This document shows, one piece after another, positions 17,829 through 26,257 of a stretch of 64,000 nucleotides of DNA. Source of the DNA: Streptomyces luteolifulvus. Its GTDB lineage: Bacteria > Actinomycetota > Actinomycetes > Streptomycetales > Streptomycetaceae. The DNA lies in the NCBI RefSeq assembly GCF_008806595.1, contig NZ_VZRB01000005.1:219584-283583 (forward strand). The letters are read 5' to 3'. The notes below the pieces were generated by a model, which was not told the DNA's origin, did no database searches, and was given only the letters and a program-made list of their open reading frames with translations. Within the stretch, counting starts at the first letter, position 1. Each line of letters starts with the position of its first letter. Position numbers and translations under genes: made by a program.

Positions 17829-20119
17829 GACGGCCCGCGCAGCCGCTCGGTGAGGGCATCGGCCGCGCCCCGGAGCCGAGCGAGCTCCCCTGCGGGCAGA
17901 CGGGCCGCCTCCGCCGCTGCCACCAGGGACTCCACCAGGGCGGAGAGCTCCGCGCCGTGGGACACCGTCAGCGGCTGATCCCGCTCGATGTGCCTGCTCA
18001 GCTCGTCGAACGCCTCTTCGCCTCCGGCCAGTTCCGCCCGCACGGCATCGCGACGGTCCACGGGCGCCGATTCCACGAGAGAGCGGCGCATCGTCCCCAG
18101 GAAGTCGACCATGCTCGCGTTGAGCCGCGATGCCTCCACGGAGCGCGGGGTGACGGCCCGTGGCCGGAGGATGTCGTCCACCCGCTGGTGGGAGATCTTG
18201 ACCATCTCCAGTGCCTTGTCGACGTTGCGGGTGAGCTCACGGTTCACCTCCTCCACAGCGGTGACCTTGGCGACGGAATCGAGGATGCTCTGCTGGAACT
18301 TCTCGACGTGCTCGCCCGTGCGACGGATGTCGCCCTGAAGGTCCTGCGTCCTGTCCTCCAGCGCTTGGACCTTGCTGACGACCTTGGTGTCCTGTGCGGC
18401 CAGCTTGAGGTCGAACTCGGCCCGCAGGTCCTTGCGCACGACGTCGACGTCGCTCCTGGTGACCATGTTCGCCACCTGCTGGGCCAGGCCGCCCAGTGCG
18501 GGAAACTCCGTCAGCTCACCGCTCTTGAGGTGGGTGAGGCTCGTCTCCAGAATCTGCACCTTGCTCATCGCGCCGCCGGCCGCCTGTTCGGCCTTCAGCG
18601 CGCTGGCGGCGGCGTTCTTCGCCTCGGTGCCCACCTCCGCGAGGACGCCTCCGGCGCTCTTGAGCGCCTGCTGGTTGGGTACCCGCCCGATCTCGACGAT
18701 CTTGCCGTGCTGATCCTTGACCAGTACGAGGGTGTCGCCGAGGCTGATCGCGCCCTGGACGCGGAACCCCTCGATGCCGTGCGCCTCCGCCTGCGTGCGC
18801 ACCAGCACATCCGGCCTCACCCCACGGTCCCTGATGAACTGTTCGATCGAGGCCCGGGTGGTGTCCGCCTTGCCGCCCAGGGCGGGATGGAGCGAGAACA
18901 CCCCCGCCTGCGCGAAGTCGAGCGGGTCGATGTCATAGAGGACGTCGATCTCCACGGGGTCGATCACCCCGTGGCCGGGGCCTTTGAGGACGGGGGCTTC
19001 CTCCAGGTAGATGTTCCGCCAGTCGTCGCGGATCTGGGCGGGTGGGTAGACGAGGTCGATGCAGTCCACCTTCAGCCCCAGGTTCATCCTGAGCCTGGCG
19101 AGTGCCTTCTTCCCCTTGGGGCACTTGTGGAAGTCGTCCTTGTCGGGGGCGGGTTTCGGCGGGTCCTGCGGTGCGGGGACGGCGGGTTCGGCGTAGCTGC
19201 GGACGAGCGACTCCAGCCGGTTGAGCATCAGCGTCGGCGGGTCGAGGGCGCCGGAACCGAACAGTGCGTTGGACAGCCCTTCGGGTGGCTCGAAGTCGTG
19301 CCGGTATTCCGGCCTCCACGTGGGCGTGCCCGCTTCCACCGTGATCCAGCCCAGCGCGACCCCGGGGGCGGTGGCATCGCGGGGCGACGGTGTGCTGAGC
19401 GCCAGGACCCGCAGCAGGTCGAGGGCCGCGAAGAGCACGTGGTTGAGGAACGCCGCCCGGTACTGCCTGATGGCCGGCAGCAGGGCGCCGCTGATGGTGA
19501 GCTGCGCCAGTCGCTCGGCCGACGGCTGGGAGAGGGTCACTCCGGCCGCCGCGAGCCGGGCGCGGATCGCGTCGCGCAGGCGGTCGAAGTTCCCCTGCAC
19601 GCTTCCGTCGGCATCGATGGTCAGCGGGGACTCGTCGCGGAGCAGCGGCTCGGTGGCGAAGTCCGTCTGCGGGGTCTTCAGCCGGCCCGCCGCGAGCACC
19701 ACCGTGGCGCTGCGGGTGCGGATGGCCGAGTGTCCGGCACATCCGGTCTCGTCGCACTGCGGCGCCTGTGGTTCTCCTTCGAAGAACACCAGTACCGGTG
19801 TGACACCGCCTTGGGCGGGGTCGACGAAGTCGAACGAGGCTGTGCCGGTCGCGTTGGCCGCGTCCTCGATGACCGAGTCGGCCTCCAGCATCAGCATCCG
19901 GCCCGGCTGGTCGACAGCCAGCCCGTGGGCGACGGTAAGTTTTCTCCGGCCCGCGTCGTCCGGAGCGCCCAGTGTGCCGGTGAGGCCGGCGACGATCCCG
20001 AAGCCGATCGCCCGAGCGAGGACCTGGTCCTGCCCGTCGAGGAAGTCGCGCAGCAGATTGAGGTCGTCCCTGGTGAGAGTCTGTCCGCCGGTGAACAGCG
20101 GATAGCGGCGGTCAGCCAT
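17825..20119 (-). CDS. CIS coiled-coil structural protein, possible fibre or baseplate appendage
   Basis: A 764-aa protein with GGAAGGAAC just before ATG 20119. The N-terminus (PLFTGGQTLTRDDLNLLRDF, then LARAIGFGIVAGL) resembles a conserved module of CIS baseplate-associated proteins. A central part around 180-420 is globular and ends with a Cys-containing segment (KCPKGKKALARLRMNLGL). Residues about 480-650 are strongly heptad-like coiled coil (KVQALEDRTQDLQGDIRRTGEHVEKF). The C-terminus is helical. No receptor-binding or enzymatic motif is visible. Elongated coiled coils in this operon position suit a fibre or a connector to another cellular structure. It is conserved-looking but functionally unassigned. 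Confidence 0.6.
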   Translation of the reverse strand: MADRRYPLFTGGQTLTRDDLNLLRDFLDGQDQVLARAIGFGIVAGLTGTLGAPDDAGRRKLTVAHGLAVDQPGRMLMLEADSVIEDAANATGTASFDFVDPAQGGVTPVLVFFEGEPQAPQCDETGCAGHSAIRTRSATVVLAAGRLKTPQTDFATEPLLRDESPLTIDADGSVQGNFDRLRDAIRARLAAAGVTLSQPSAERLAQLTISGALLPAIRQYRAAFLNHVLFAALDLLRVLALSTPSPRDATAPGVALGWITVEAGTPTWRPEYRHDFEPPEGLSNALFGSGALDPPTLMLNRLESLVRSYAEPAVPAPQDPPKPAPDKDDFHKCPKGKKALARLRMNLGLKVDCIDLVYPPAQIRDDWRNIYLEEAPVLKGPGHGVIDPVEIDVLYDIDPLDFAQAGVFSLHPALGGKADTTRASIEQFIRDRGVRPDVLVRTQAEAHGIEGFRVQGAISLGDTLVLVKDQHGKIVEIGRVPNQQALKSAGGVLAEVGTEAKNAAASALKAEQAAGGAMSKVQILETSLTHLKSGELTEFPALGGLAQQVANMVTRSDVDVVRKDLRAEFDLKLAAQDTKVVSKVQALEDRTQDLQGDIRRTGEHVEKFQQSILDSVAKVTAVEEVNRELTRNVDKALEMVKISHQRVDDILRPRAVTPRSVEASRLNASMVDFLGTMRRSLVESAPVDRRDAVRAELAGGEEAFDELSRHIERDQPLTVSHGAELSALVESLVAAAEAARLPAGELARLRGAADALTERLRGPS

Positions 20120-20171
20120 CGCCGTTCCTTCCCGGCCGGGCGCGGTCGTGGTCGTTCCTGGTCATCCGCTC

Positions 20172-21023
20172 TCATCCCTCCGTCACGTCGGTGGGCAGCC
20201 GCCCGACGTCCAGCCGGTCGGTGGCCGCGCCCTCGTCGATGCAGTTCCCCAGCCGCAGACCGTCCTTGTGCTCGATGAGATCGACCAGTTCGCACAACAG
20301 CACGCGCACCCTCGCCAGGAACTGTTCCTCGGTCTCGGGGTCGTCCTCGTCCGGACCCTGCCGCCGCTCCAGGACGAAGTCACCGGGGACCCAGCACAGC
20401 CGTACCAACAGGTGGGCAGGCGCATAGCGTTCGACGACCAGGGATGCCTCCGTCCGGGCGGCCGCGTCGGGGAACGCGGCCGAGACCGGTACGAACAGCG
20501 TGGCGCGAAGCCAGGGAAGCGGGCGGGGGCGCCCGTCGTCATCGGTCTGGGGCGTCCCTGCGCGCTCGCCGGCCGTGGCGTACTTGAAATGTTCCACCAG
20601 CACCGGCCGTTGCGAGGGTTCGCTGATGCCGAACCAGAGGCAGAACCAGTCGACGAATCCGCGGGGTGTACCGCGGCGCCGCCACAGCCGGGCGGCCCGC
20701 AGCAGAAACTCCCGTTTGCGAGTGAGCCCTTCGGGGATCCGCCATGAACCCGGGAAGACGAAGCCGTACCAGTCGGCCAGTTCGTCGTGGAGCGCGGAGA
20801 TGCGGGCCAGCAAGGCGTCGCCGCCGGCGTCGGTGGGCAGCCCCGGTGGCCAGGCCGAGCCGGCCGGGCTGTACCAGGCGGGGAGTTCCGACAGCCGCTC
20901 CAGATACGTCCGGTTCAGCTCGTCCGCGAGCGCGAGGAACCCCTCCACCTGTTCGAAGCTCTCCCGGTCGGCGGCGAACACGGCCGGCAGATGCGCGGCG
21001 ATCCGCGTGTACTCAGCTGCCAT
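20172..21023 (-). CDS. CIS baseplate protein, P2 gpI-like tail protein
   Basis: A 283-aa protein with the hallmark of the phage tail protein I family: KREFLLRAARLWRRRGTPRG followed by a short acidic-aromatic region (FVDWFCLWFGI). The N-terminus (YTRIAAHLPAVFAADRES, FLALADELNRTYLERL) fits the same family in eCIS loci. It bridges the J-type wedge and outer baseplate parts. It starts 11 nt inside the preceding J-like gene, so it is coupled, and leaves a 52-nt gap before the coiled-coil gene. Confidence 0.82.
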   Translation of the reverse strand: MAAEYTRIAAHLPAVFAADRESFEQVEGFLALADELNRTYLERLSELPAWYSPAGSAWPPGLPTDAGGDALLARISALHDELADWYGFVFPGSWRIPEGLTRKREFLLRAARLWRRRGTPRGFVDWFCLWFGISEPSQRPVLVEHFKYATAGERAGTPQTDDDGRPRPLPWLRATLFVPVSAAFPDAAARTEASLVVERYAPAHLLVRLCWVPGDFVLERRQGPDEDDPETEEQFLARVRVLLCELVDLIEHKDGLRLGNCIDEGAATDRLDVGRLPTDVTEG

Positions 21024-22746
21024 CGGCGCACCCCTCGCGCACTTCCAGGCGGACGGTCAGACAGTGCTGCTCGTCCGGGGCCGTCATGGGCACGCAGTGC
21101 CGGGGAAGGGGCAGTTCACCCACGTGCCATGCGCGCGGGCCACCGCCCGCGGCGTCCGGCACCACTGCCGCCGCCAGGTCCTCCACTCCGAGCACCTCGG
21201 GGTCGTCCGAGATCACCTGGACCAGCTCGGCCAGCCGGACCGGCTCGCCGGGACGCCATCCTGCGGCGGGTGCGGCCGCGAGGCGGTCCGGGCGCGGCCA
21301 GGGACCGTCCGTGTCGCGGGGATGGACCTGCTCGGCGGCGAGGTCCGCATTCTCCTTGCGACCGGTCCTCAGCAGCGCCCCGACCCGCGTCAGCGCATCA
21401 CGCAGAACGCGCTCCCGGGATGCCGTCACCGGCACGTACACGACACCGCGCAGGATCACCGAGCAGGTCCCCAGCAGGGCCGCACCGATCTCGTCACCGA
21501 TGAGGCGGCGGGGTGCGAGCCGGCCGAGGTCGTGGTGGACGTTCTCGTACGGCGCGTCGATCTCGGCCGTCTCGCCCGGCCCGGACAGGGCAAGGGCCAG
21601 CACCCGGTGCAGGAATCCGCGGCGCTCGGCCCGGGTGGTCAGTACGTCCGGCCTGTCGGGCTCCACCAGCAGCGTGATCGCTCCCGGTCGCGTCGCCGCT
21701 GCGCCGTTCGCCTCGTCGTCGGTCTCACGGCCGTCGAACCCGATCCCGGGCAGTACTCCGGGCACCGCCCACGCCCGGCTCACGGTCACCATCCCGCTGC
21801 CGTCCGGAGCACCGGTGACATCGTGTGACAGGCCGACGGCGAGGCGGGCGTAGTCGCCGGTGGTGACGGGCTCGACCGTACGGGTCTGGAGGGGGTGCGG
21901 CGGCCAGGACATGGTGCTGCCGTCGGCTCGCTCCCAGTCCTCCGGACCGGTACCAGGAGGCGCGGGGTGGACGCCCACGGCATCCGCCGCGACCGCCGCG
22001 TCAAGGCCGAACTCCTCGGCCAGCGCGGCTTGAGCGGAAGCACGGTCAGCCGCTCGGGACACCAGCTCGCGGACCCGGTCCTCGGCGGAGCGCAGGCGTT
22101 CCGCCGCGCTCGTGCGCCGATGACGCTCCTCGATGGCGGCCTGTTCCTCGGCGAAGAGCACCACTCCGGGGCCCGGTGGGTCTTCCCGTGGTTCGGGCGC
22201 GTCCAGCATCGTCTGCTGTACGAGCGGAGCACGCAGCAGGCGGATGGCCGCCGCACGCAGGGCCCGTTCGGCGACCGGATCGTCATCGGGAGCCCTTACG
22301 CCGCTGAGGTGTTTGTCCGCGGCTTGCCGCGTCGGCGCCGCCCGCACGGCCTGGCGGTCGTCCGCCGTCAGCTCGGCCAGCAGGTCGCCCAGGGCCTTGA
22401 GGCGGTCAGGGCTGTTCGGCATCGGAATGCGGCTCCAGTGGAGCTCGTCGACGTCACGGAAGAGTCCCGTTTCGGCCGACCATCCGGACAACGGACGGTT
22501 CCCGGTGCGGTAGTGCAGGTCGGCGATCGACCAGACCACGGATTCGAGCAAGGTGATGCCGGGGTCGCTCGGGTTGTGGTCGGTCCAGCCGACGGCGTAC
22601 TCCCGGACGGTCTTCATCGCCCGCTCGAGAAGCCCGGCGAAGTCACCGTCGGGAGCGGCGGCGGTGGTGGCTCGCAGCGGCTCGGGGAGGGACGGCGCTG
22701 CGGACGGCACCGCGGACGGGGCCGCGCCGGGATTCGGCTGCGTCAC
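21013..22746 (-). CDS. CIS baseplate J-like wedge protein (second copy)
   Basis: A 577-aa protein. The diagnostic segment is WTDHNPSDPGITLLESVVWS (about residues 54-73), shared by J-family baseplate wedge proteins of CIS. A long charged helical insert follows (about 115-260), then a beta-rich C-terminal half ending with a Cys-containing tail. GTG 22746 overlaps the upstream stop (GTGA) and has GGAGGT 3 nt before it. Together with the 918-aa protein it probably forms the inner wedge, as the paired Afp11/Afp12-type proteins do. Confidence 0.78.
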   Translation of the reverse strand: MTQPNPGAAPSAVPSAAPSLPEPLRATTAAAPDGDFAGLLERAMKTVREYAVGWTDHNPSDPGITLLESVVWSIADLHYRTGNRPLSGWSAETGLFRDVDELHWSRIPMPNSPDRLKALGDLLAELTADDRQAVRAAPTRQAADKHLSGVRAPDDDPVAERALRAAAIRLLRAPLVQQTMLDAPEPREDPPGPGVVLFAEEQAAIEERHRRTSAAERLRSAEDRVRELVSRAADRASAQAALAEEFGLDAAVAADAVGVHPAPPGTGPEDWERADGSTMSWPPHPLQTRTVEPVTTGDYARLAVGLSHDVTGAPDGSGMVTVSRAWAVPGVLPGIGFDGRETDDEANGAAATRPGAITLLVEPDRPDVLTTRAERRGFLHRVLALALSGPGETAEIDAPYENVHHDLGRLAPRRLIGDEIGAALLGTCSVILRGVVYVPVTASRERVLRDALTRVGALLRTGRKENADLAAEQVHPRDTDGPWPRPDRLAAAPAAGWRPGEPVRLAELVQVISDDPEVLGVEDLAAAVVPDAAGGGPRAWHVGELPLPRHCVPMTAPDEQHCLTVRLEVREGCADGS

Positions 22747-25499
22747 AGGACCTCCTCGAGGACGAGTTCATGGTTCCCGGCCGACGCGATCAGGCCACGA
22801 CATGCGTCGGTGACGACCCTGGGCAGCTCTGCGTGCGGGGGGAGCAGCCGCAGATCCCGCACGTGATCCACTTCGGGTCGCTCTTCCAGGAAGACGGTCA
22901 GCGACGAGGGATAGAGCGCACGGCCGAAATCGGCGAAGCCGCGACTGCCCGGGTGCAGACGGGCATCAAGCGCGGCGGTCAGGCTCTCCCGGGCTTCGGC
23001 GGCGGCGACGCCTGAAGCCAGGGCAATCCGCGCGTGCACCCCCACCTGTTCGTACAGCGGACACAGCACCACCGGCCGGGCATGTGCCGATCGAACGGAG
23101 TCCAGGCGGGCGAGGATGCGCTCGGCCAGCGTCACACCCGGATACGGCAGCCGCTCGCCGCTGCGAGGCACGACCACCAGGGCGACCGAGCCGGGTTCGG
23201 CGCAGCTTTCCGCGCCGGTGTGCGGAAGGCAACGTACGGCGGCGACTTCGGGGAATGTGTCCTTGACGATCCGCTCGTAGTCCCACGGCTGGATCGCCCG
23301 GCCCCGATGCCGCACCAGGCCCGTGGCACGGTGCAGATACTCCTCGTCCGTCTCCGCGGCGCGGCCCGGCGTTCCCGCGACGGGGTTCGACACCTTCACA
23401 CCCGGGACGGGCCGGAGAAGTCCCTTGAGCTCTCCCGCCGCCGGCGGCGTCAGGGGGCCGCGGTCCACCGTTGGATCGGTTGTGCTGCGGTACGTGGCGG
23501 TCACCGCATCCGTCCGGATGTCCAGGACCTCGCCCACCAGTTGGGGCGTCGAGGTGCGCAGCCGGAGCCAGCGGTCCGTCTCTGTTCCCTGGTCCGCGCA
23601 GCCCTCCGCCCAGTCGGCCGGCACAAGCGTCCTGACGACCCCGCTCTGCCGCAGCCCCTTGGTGCCGTCGAGTACGGCCAGCGGCATCCAGGAATCAGCC
23701 CGGCTCCAGTACTCCCAGGTCACGTTGTGGACCCGGCCCAAGGAGGCACAGGCGGGCGCCTGAGTGACGCGCACATGGAAGGAGAGTCCGCCGACGGCGT
23801 CCGGGCGGAGCTTCGCGAAGCCGAGAGCCACAGTGCCCTGTGCTCCGGCGGACGTGTCCAGGGGCTGCCGGAAGGGCCGTGCCACCGGTCCGGGCAGATC
23901 CAGCCGCCGGACGGCGTGGCCGTTGCGGGTGCGCAGGTCCCGCACCGTGACCGTCAGGGTGCGATACCCGATCGTCAGCCGTGAAGCGGTGGGCGGGGTG
24001 GGGGCGATGAGGTCACCCGCCCGCGGTTTCTTGGCCGTTGCGACTTCCTCGGCGAACCGGGCGACCCGGCGAAGATGATCTTCCCAGCCGAAGTCGCCGC
24101 CGCTCAGGAACAGCCGGACGAAACGCCCCACGGTGCCCGCGATGTCGGCGGGATCGGACAGCGGTGTGCCGCCGACCGCGATGTCGGCGGTCCTGCTGCC
24201 GTGGAGCTTCCTGCCGGCCGTGCTGAAGGTCTGCCAGGCGCCGCCGGCCCGACGCTGCCACTGGATGCCGGGGTCGGGTTCCTTGTACGGGATCTTGCCG
24301 ATGACGTCGATGCCCTTGGCGAGCAGCCCTTCCGCGTACCACTGCTGGAGCGGCGCGGCGTAGTCCACGGCCATGAGGCCGTTGCCGCTGTCGTCAAGCA
24401 GCTCGAAGGTGAGGGTCAGCCGGTCCAGCGGCTTCCCGAAGGTTTCGTCCGAACGCAGATAGAAGCTGTCACCGCGTCGTGGTGTGGGCCCGAAGGGCTG
24501 GAACTCGCGGGTGATGTCGACCGAGCCGTTCCCGGTGGCGCCGCCGTCCGGCAGGACGCCGTCACGTTCCATCCGCACCTGCACCGCGCCGGTCTCGAAG
24601 ACAAAGGCGCGGGCCGGGGCGCTGTCCCCGTCGAAGGAGACGCGCAGGAACGTCAGGGGCTCACCGTCGACCATCAGGGGGCCGCATGTGCCTGTGAGGG
24701 CGAGCGTCACGCTCTCGTTCTCGTACACCGCCGAGCCCGGCAGCACCGTGGCCAGACCGTCGGGGGTCGACCACTGCCAGGTCGACCCCGCCAGCGCGGT
24801 GGCGTCCTGGCCGGGGAAGGTGACGGTCACGGTCGCGGCACCTGCGGTGAACGCGAGCACGTCGGTGACGATGTCGAGCCGGTGGACGGCCGCCTGCCGT
24901 GTGAAGGGCGCGAAGGACGCGTCCCGGTCGCGCCGGACGGCCGTCCAGTCGCCGTCCGGTGTGGCCAGGGTGCCCATGATGCCGGAGATCTCGGCGCCCT
25001 GGAGGGTGAGGGTGTCGGTCGTCGCGTAAAGCCGTTCGGTCCCAGCGGCGGTGCGGCCTCCGCGCAGTTCCGTGCCCGTCGGCAGGACGATCAGTGGCCC
25101 TGCGGGTTCGGCGCGCCGTGGCCGGGCGACGGTGAAGGCGGCCACCACCTCGTCGGGTTCCATGGGGCGGCGTGGGATGCCGAGCCGCTCGGAGAGCCAG
25201 TCGAGCCGGGCCCGGCGCGGCAGCTCCGCGAAATGCTGTGCGAGGCCCTCGTGCAGGGCCGCGACGGCCAGCAGCACTGCCTGCGAGGGGTCGTCCGGGG
25301 AGCGCAGCACCGCCGACGGCCGACGCGGCGACGGCGGGTCGTGGAACAGCAGATCGGCCCAGGTCGCCGGCGGACCCGCGGCAGCGGGCGGCAGATGAGG
25401 TACCGGCCTGGCCGCGGCCGCCGATCGCGCCATCTCGGTGATGACCTCTTCCGAGGAGACACCGTTCGAACCGGGTTCTGCCCCGGCGGTGCCGCTCAC
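22743..25499 (-). CDS. CIS baseplate assembly protein (Afp11/gp6/J-like)
   Basis: A 918-aa protein of the large putative baseplate assembly family. Its J-like C-terminal part reads VKVSNPVAGTPGRAAETDEE, LVRHRGRAIQPWDYERIVKD, FPEVAAVRCLPHT and then ERLPYPGVTLAERILARLDS. The N-terminal two thirds are beta-rich and hold segments such as FVRLFLSGGDFGWEDHLRRV. Length and order match the central wedge protein of Streptomyces-type CIS. GTG 25499 overlaps the gp25 stop as GTGA. Confidence 0.88.
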   Translation of the reverse strand: MSGTAGAEPGSNGVSSEEVITEMARSAAAARPVPHLPPAAAGPPATWADLLFHDPPSPRRPSAVLRSPDDPSQAVLLAVAALHEGLAQHFAELPRRARLDWLSERLGIPRRPMEPDEVVAAFTVARPRRAEPAGPLIVLPTGTELRGGRTAAGTERLYATTDTLTLQGAEISGIMGTLATPDGDWTAVRRDRDASFAPFTRQAAVHRLDIVTDVLAFTAGAATVTVTFPGQDATALAGSTWQWSTPDGLATVLPGSAVYENESVTLALTGTCGPLMVDGEPLTFLRVSFDGDSAPARAFVFETGAVQVRMERDGVLPDGGATGNGSVDITREFQPFGPTPRRGDSFYLRSDETFGKPLDRLTLTFELLDDSGNGLMAVDYAAPLQQWYAEGLLAKGIDVIGKIPYKEPDPGIQWQRRAGGAWQTFSTAGRKLHGSRTADIAVGGTPLSDPADIAGTVGRFVRLFLSGGDFGWEDHLRRVARFAEEVATAKKPRAGDLIAPTPPTASRLTIGYRTLTVTVRDLRTRNGHAVRRLDLPGPVARPFRQPLDTSAGAQGTVALGFAKLRPDAVGGLSFHVRVTQAPACASLGRVHNVTWEYWSRADSWMPLAVLDGTKGLRQSGVVRTLVPADWAEGCADQGTETDRWLRLRTSTPQLVGEVLDIRTDAVTATYRSTTDPTVDRGPLTPPAAGELKGLLRPVPGVKVSNPVAGTPGRAAETDEEYLHRATGLVRHRGRAIQPWDYERIVKDTFPEVAAVRCLPHTGAESCAEPGSVALVVVPRSGERLPYPGVTLAERILARLDSVRSAHARPVVLCPLYEQVGVHARIALASGVAAAEARESLTAALDARLHPGSRGFADFGRALYPSSLTVFLEERPEVDHVRDLRLLPPHAELPRVVTDACRGLIASAGNHELVLEEVL

Positions 25500-25909
25500 G
25501 CGTTGCCCTCCAGATAGAAGGGGAGCACAAGACTGGTGGGGCGGCGGTGCGGATCGATCCTGAACTCCACTGTCACGTCCACCCGGTTGTCCTGGTCATC
25601 ACCGGCCGCGACCGCTTCGACCCGGTCCACGATGGCCCGTGGCTCGAAACGCAGCAGTGCTGTGCGCAGTTCGTGGGCGAGCCGGTGGCAGGACGCCGCC
25701 TCCCGTGTCCCGAACACCTGGTCCTCGGCGGTCGATCCGAATTCCGGCCTCATCACCCGCTCGCCGAAGGCGGTGCGCACGATGAGACGGATCGACTGCG
25801 CCACGGCCTGCTCACCGTCGGCGGTCGCCACGCGGCCGCCGCCGTCCGCGTCCTGGTGCCAGCGGACGGGGAACTCCCAGCCGGTGCCGAGGTGTGGGTG
25901 GTCCCTCAT
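25496..25909 (-). CDS. CIS baseplate wedge protein, GPW/gp25 family
   Basis: A 137-aa gp25-like protein (Afp9 type). It starts MRDHPHLGTGWEFPV, followed by VAQSIRLIVRTAFGERVMRP and EFGSTAEDQVFG, the conserved heart of the GPW/gp25 family, and ends in a beta segment. In contractile tails gp25 locks the baseplate to the first sheath disc. ATG 25909 overlaps the PAAR stop (ATGA). Confidence 0.93.
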   Translation of the reverse strand: MRDHPHLGTGWEFPVRWHQDADGGGRVATADGEQAVAQSIRLIVRTAFGERVMRPEFGSTAEDQVFGTREAASCHRLAHELRTALLRFEPRAIVDRVEAVAAGDDQDNRVDVTVEFRIDPHRRPTSLVLPFYLEGNA

Positions 25910-26178
25910 CCGATCACCACCGTGGGAGCACCCACGCCGACCGATGCCCCGCAGCCGGCCAAGTCCCCCACACGCAGGGCGGGGCGTCCCCCGATGAGCA
26001 CGGTGGGACTGCCGGAGGTGAAAGGGGTGCTCGGCGGGTGGCCCGGCTGGACGGGGCAGGCGTGCAGGTCCCCGAGAACGGCTGCGGGAAGCCCGGCGAC
26101 GAGTACGGTGGCCACGCCCGGCCCGGCCACCGTGCCGCCGTGCACGGTGAGATCGGTGACCCTGGCCGCGGAAGGCAT
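25906..26178 (-). CDS. PAAR-domain spike-tip protein
   Basis: A 90-aa PAAR-like protein of short glycine-rich repeats: TDLTVHGGTVAGPGVATVLV, LPAAVLGDLHACPV, SPTVLIGGRPALRVGDLAGC and GAPTVVIG. PAAR proteins fold into a small metal-binding cone that sharpens the VgrG trimer tip. Candidate metal ligands are the His/Cys pairs (DLHAC, DLAGC). GGAGG lies 6 nt before ATG 26178. It directly follows the VgrG gene apart from a possible 21-codon leader ORF. Confidence 0.93.
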   Translation of the reverse strand: MPSAARVTDLTVHGGTVAGPGVATVLVAGLPAAVLGDLHACPVQPGHPPSTPFTSGSPTVLIGGRPALRVGDLAGCGASVGVGAPTVVIG

Positions 26179-26243
26179 CAGCGGCCTCCGTTCCGGGAAT
26201 CCGCGGCACCCCGCGGGCCGGACGAGCGCCGGGCAACCGTCAT
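26178..26243 (-). CDS. Possible 21-codon ORF between VgrG and PAAR genes
   Basis: A short frame (MTVARRSSGPRGAADSRNGGR) fills the gap between the spike and tip genes. Its TGA overlaps the PAAR start as TGATG, and GGGGG lies upstream. No homology is recognised. It may simply carry ribosomes across the gap, or be chance in high-GC DNA. Confidence 0.2.
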   Translation of the reverse strand: MTVARRSSGPRGAADSRNGGR

Positions 26244-26257
26244 CACAGCCGTACCCC

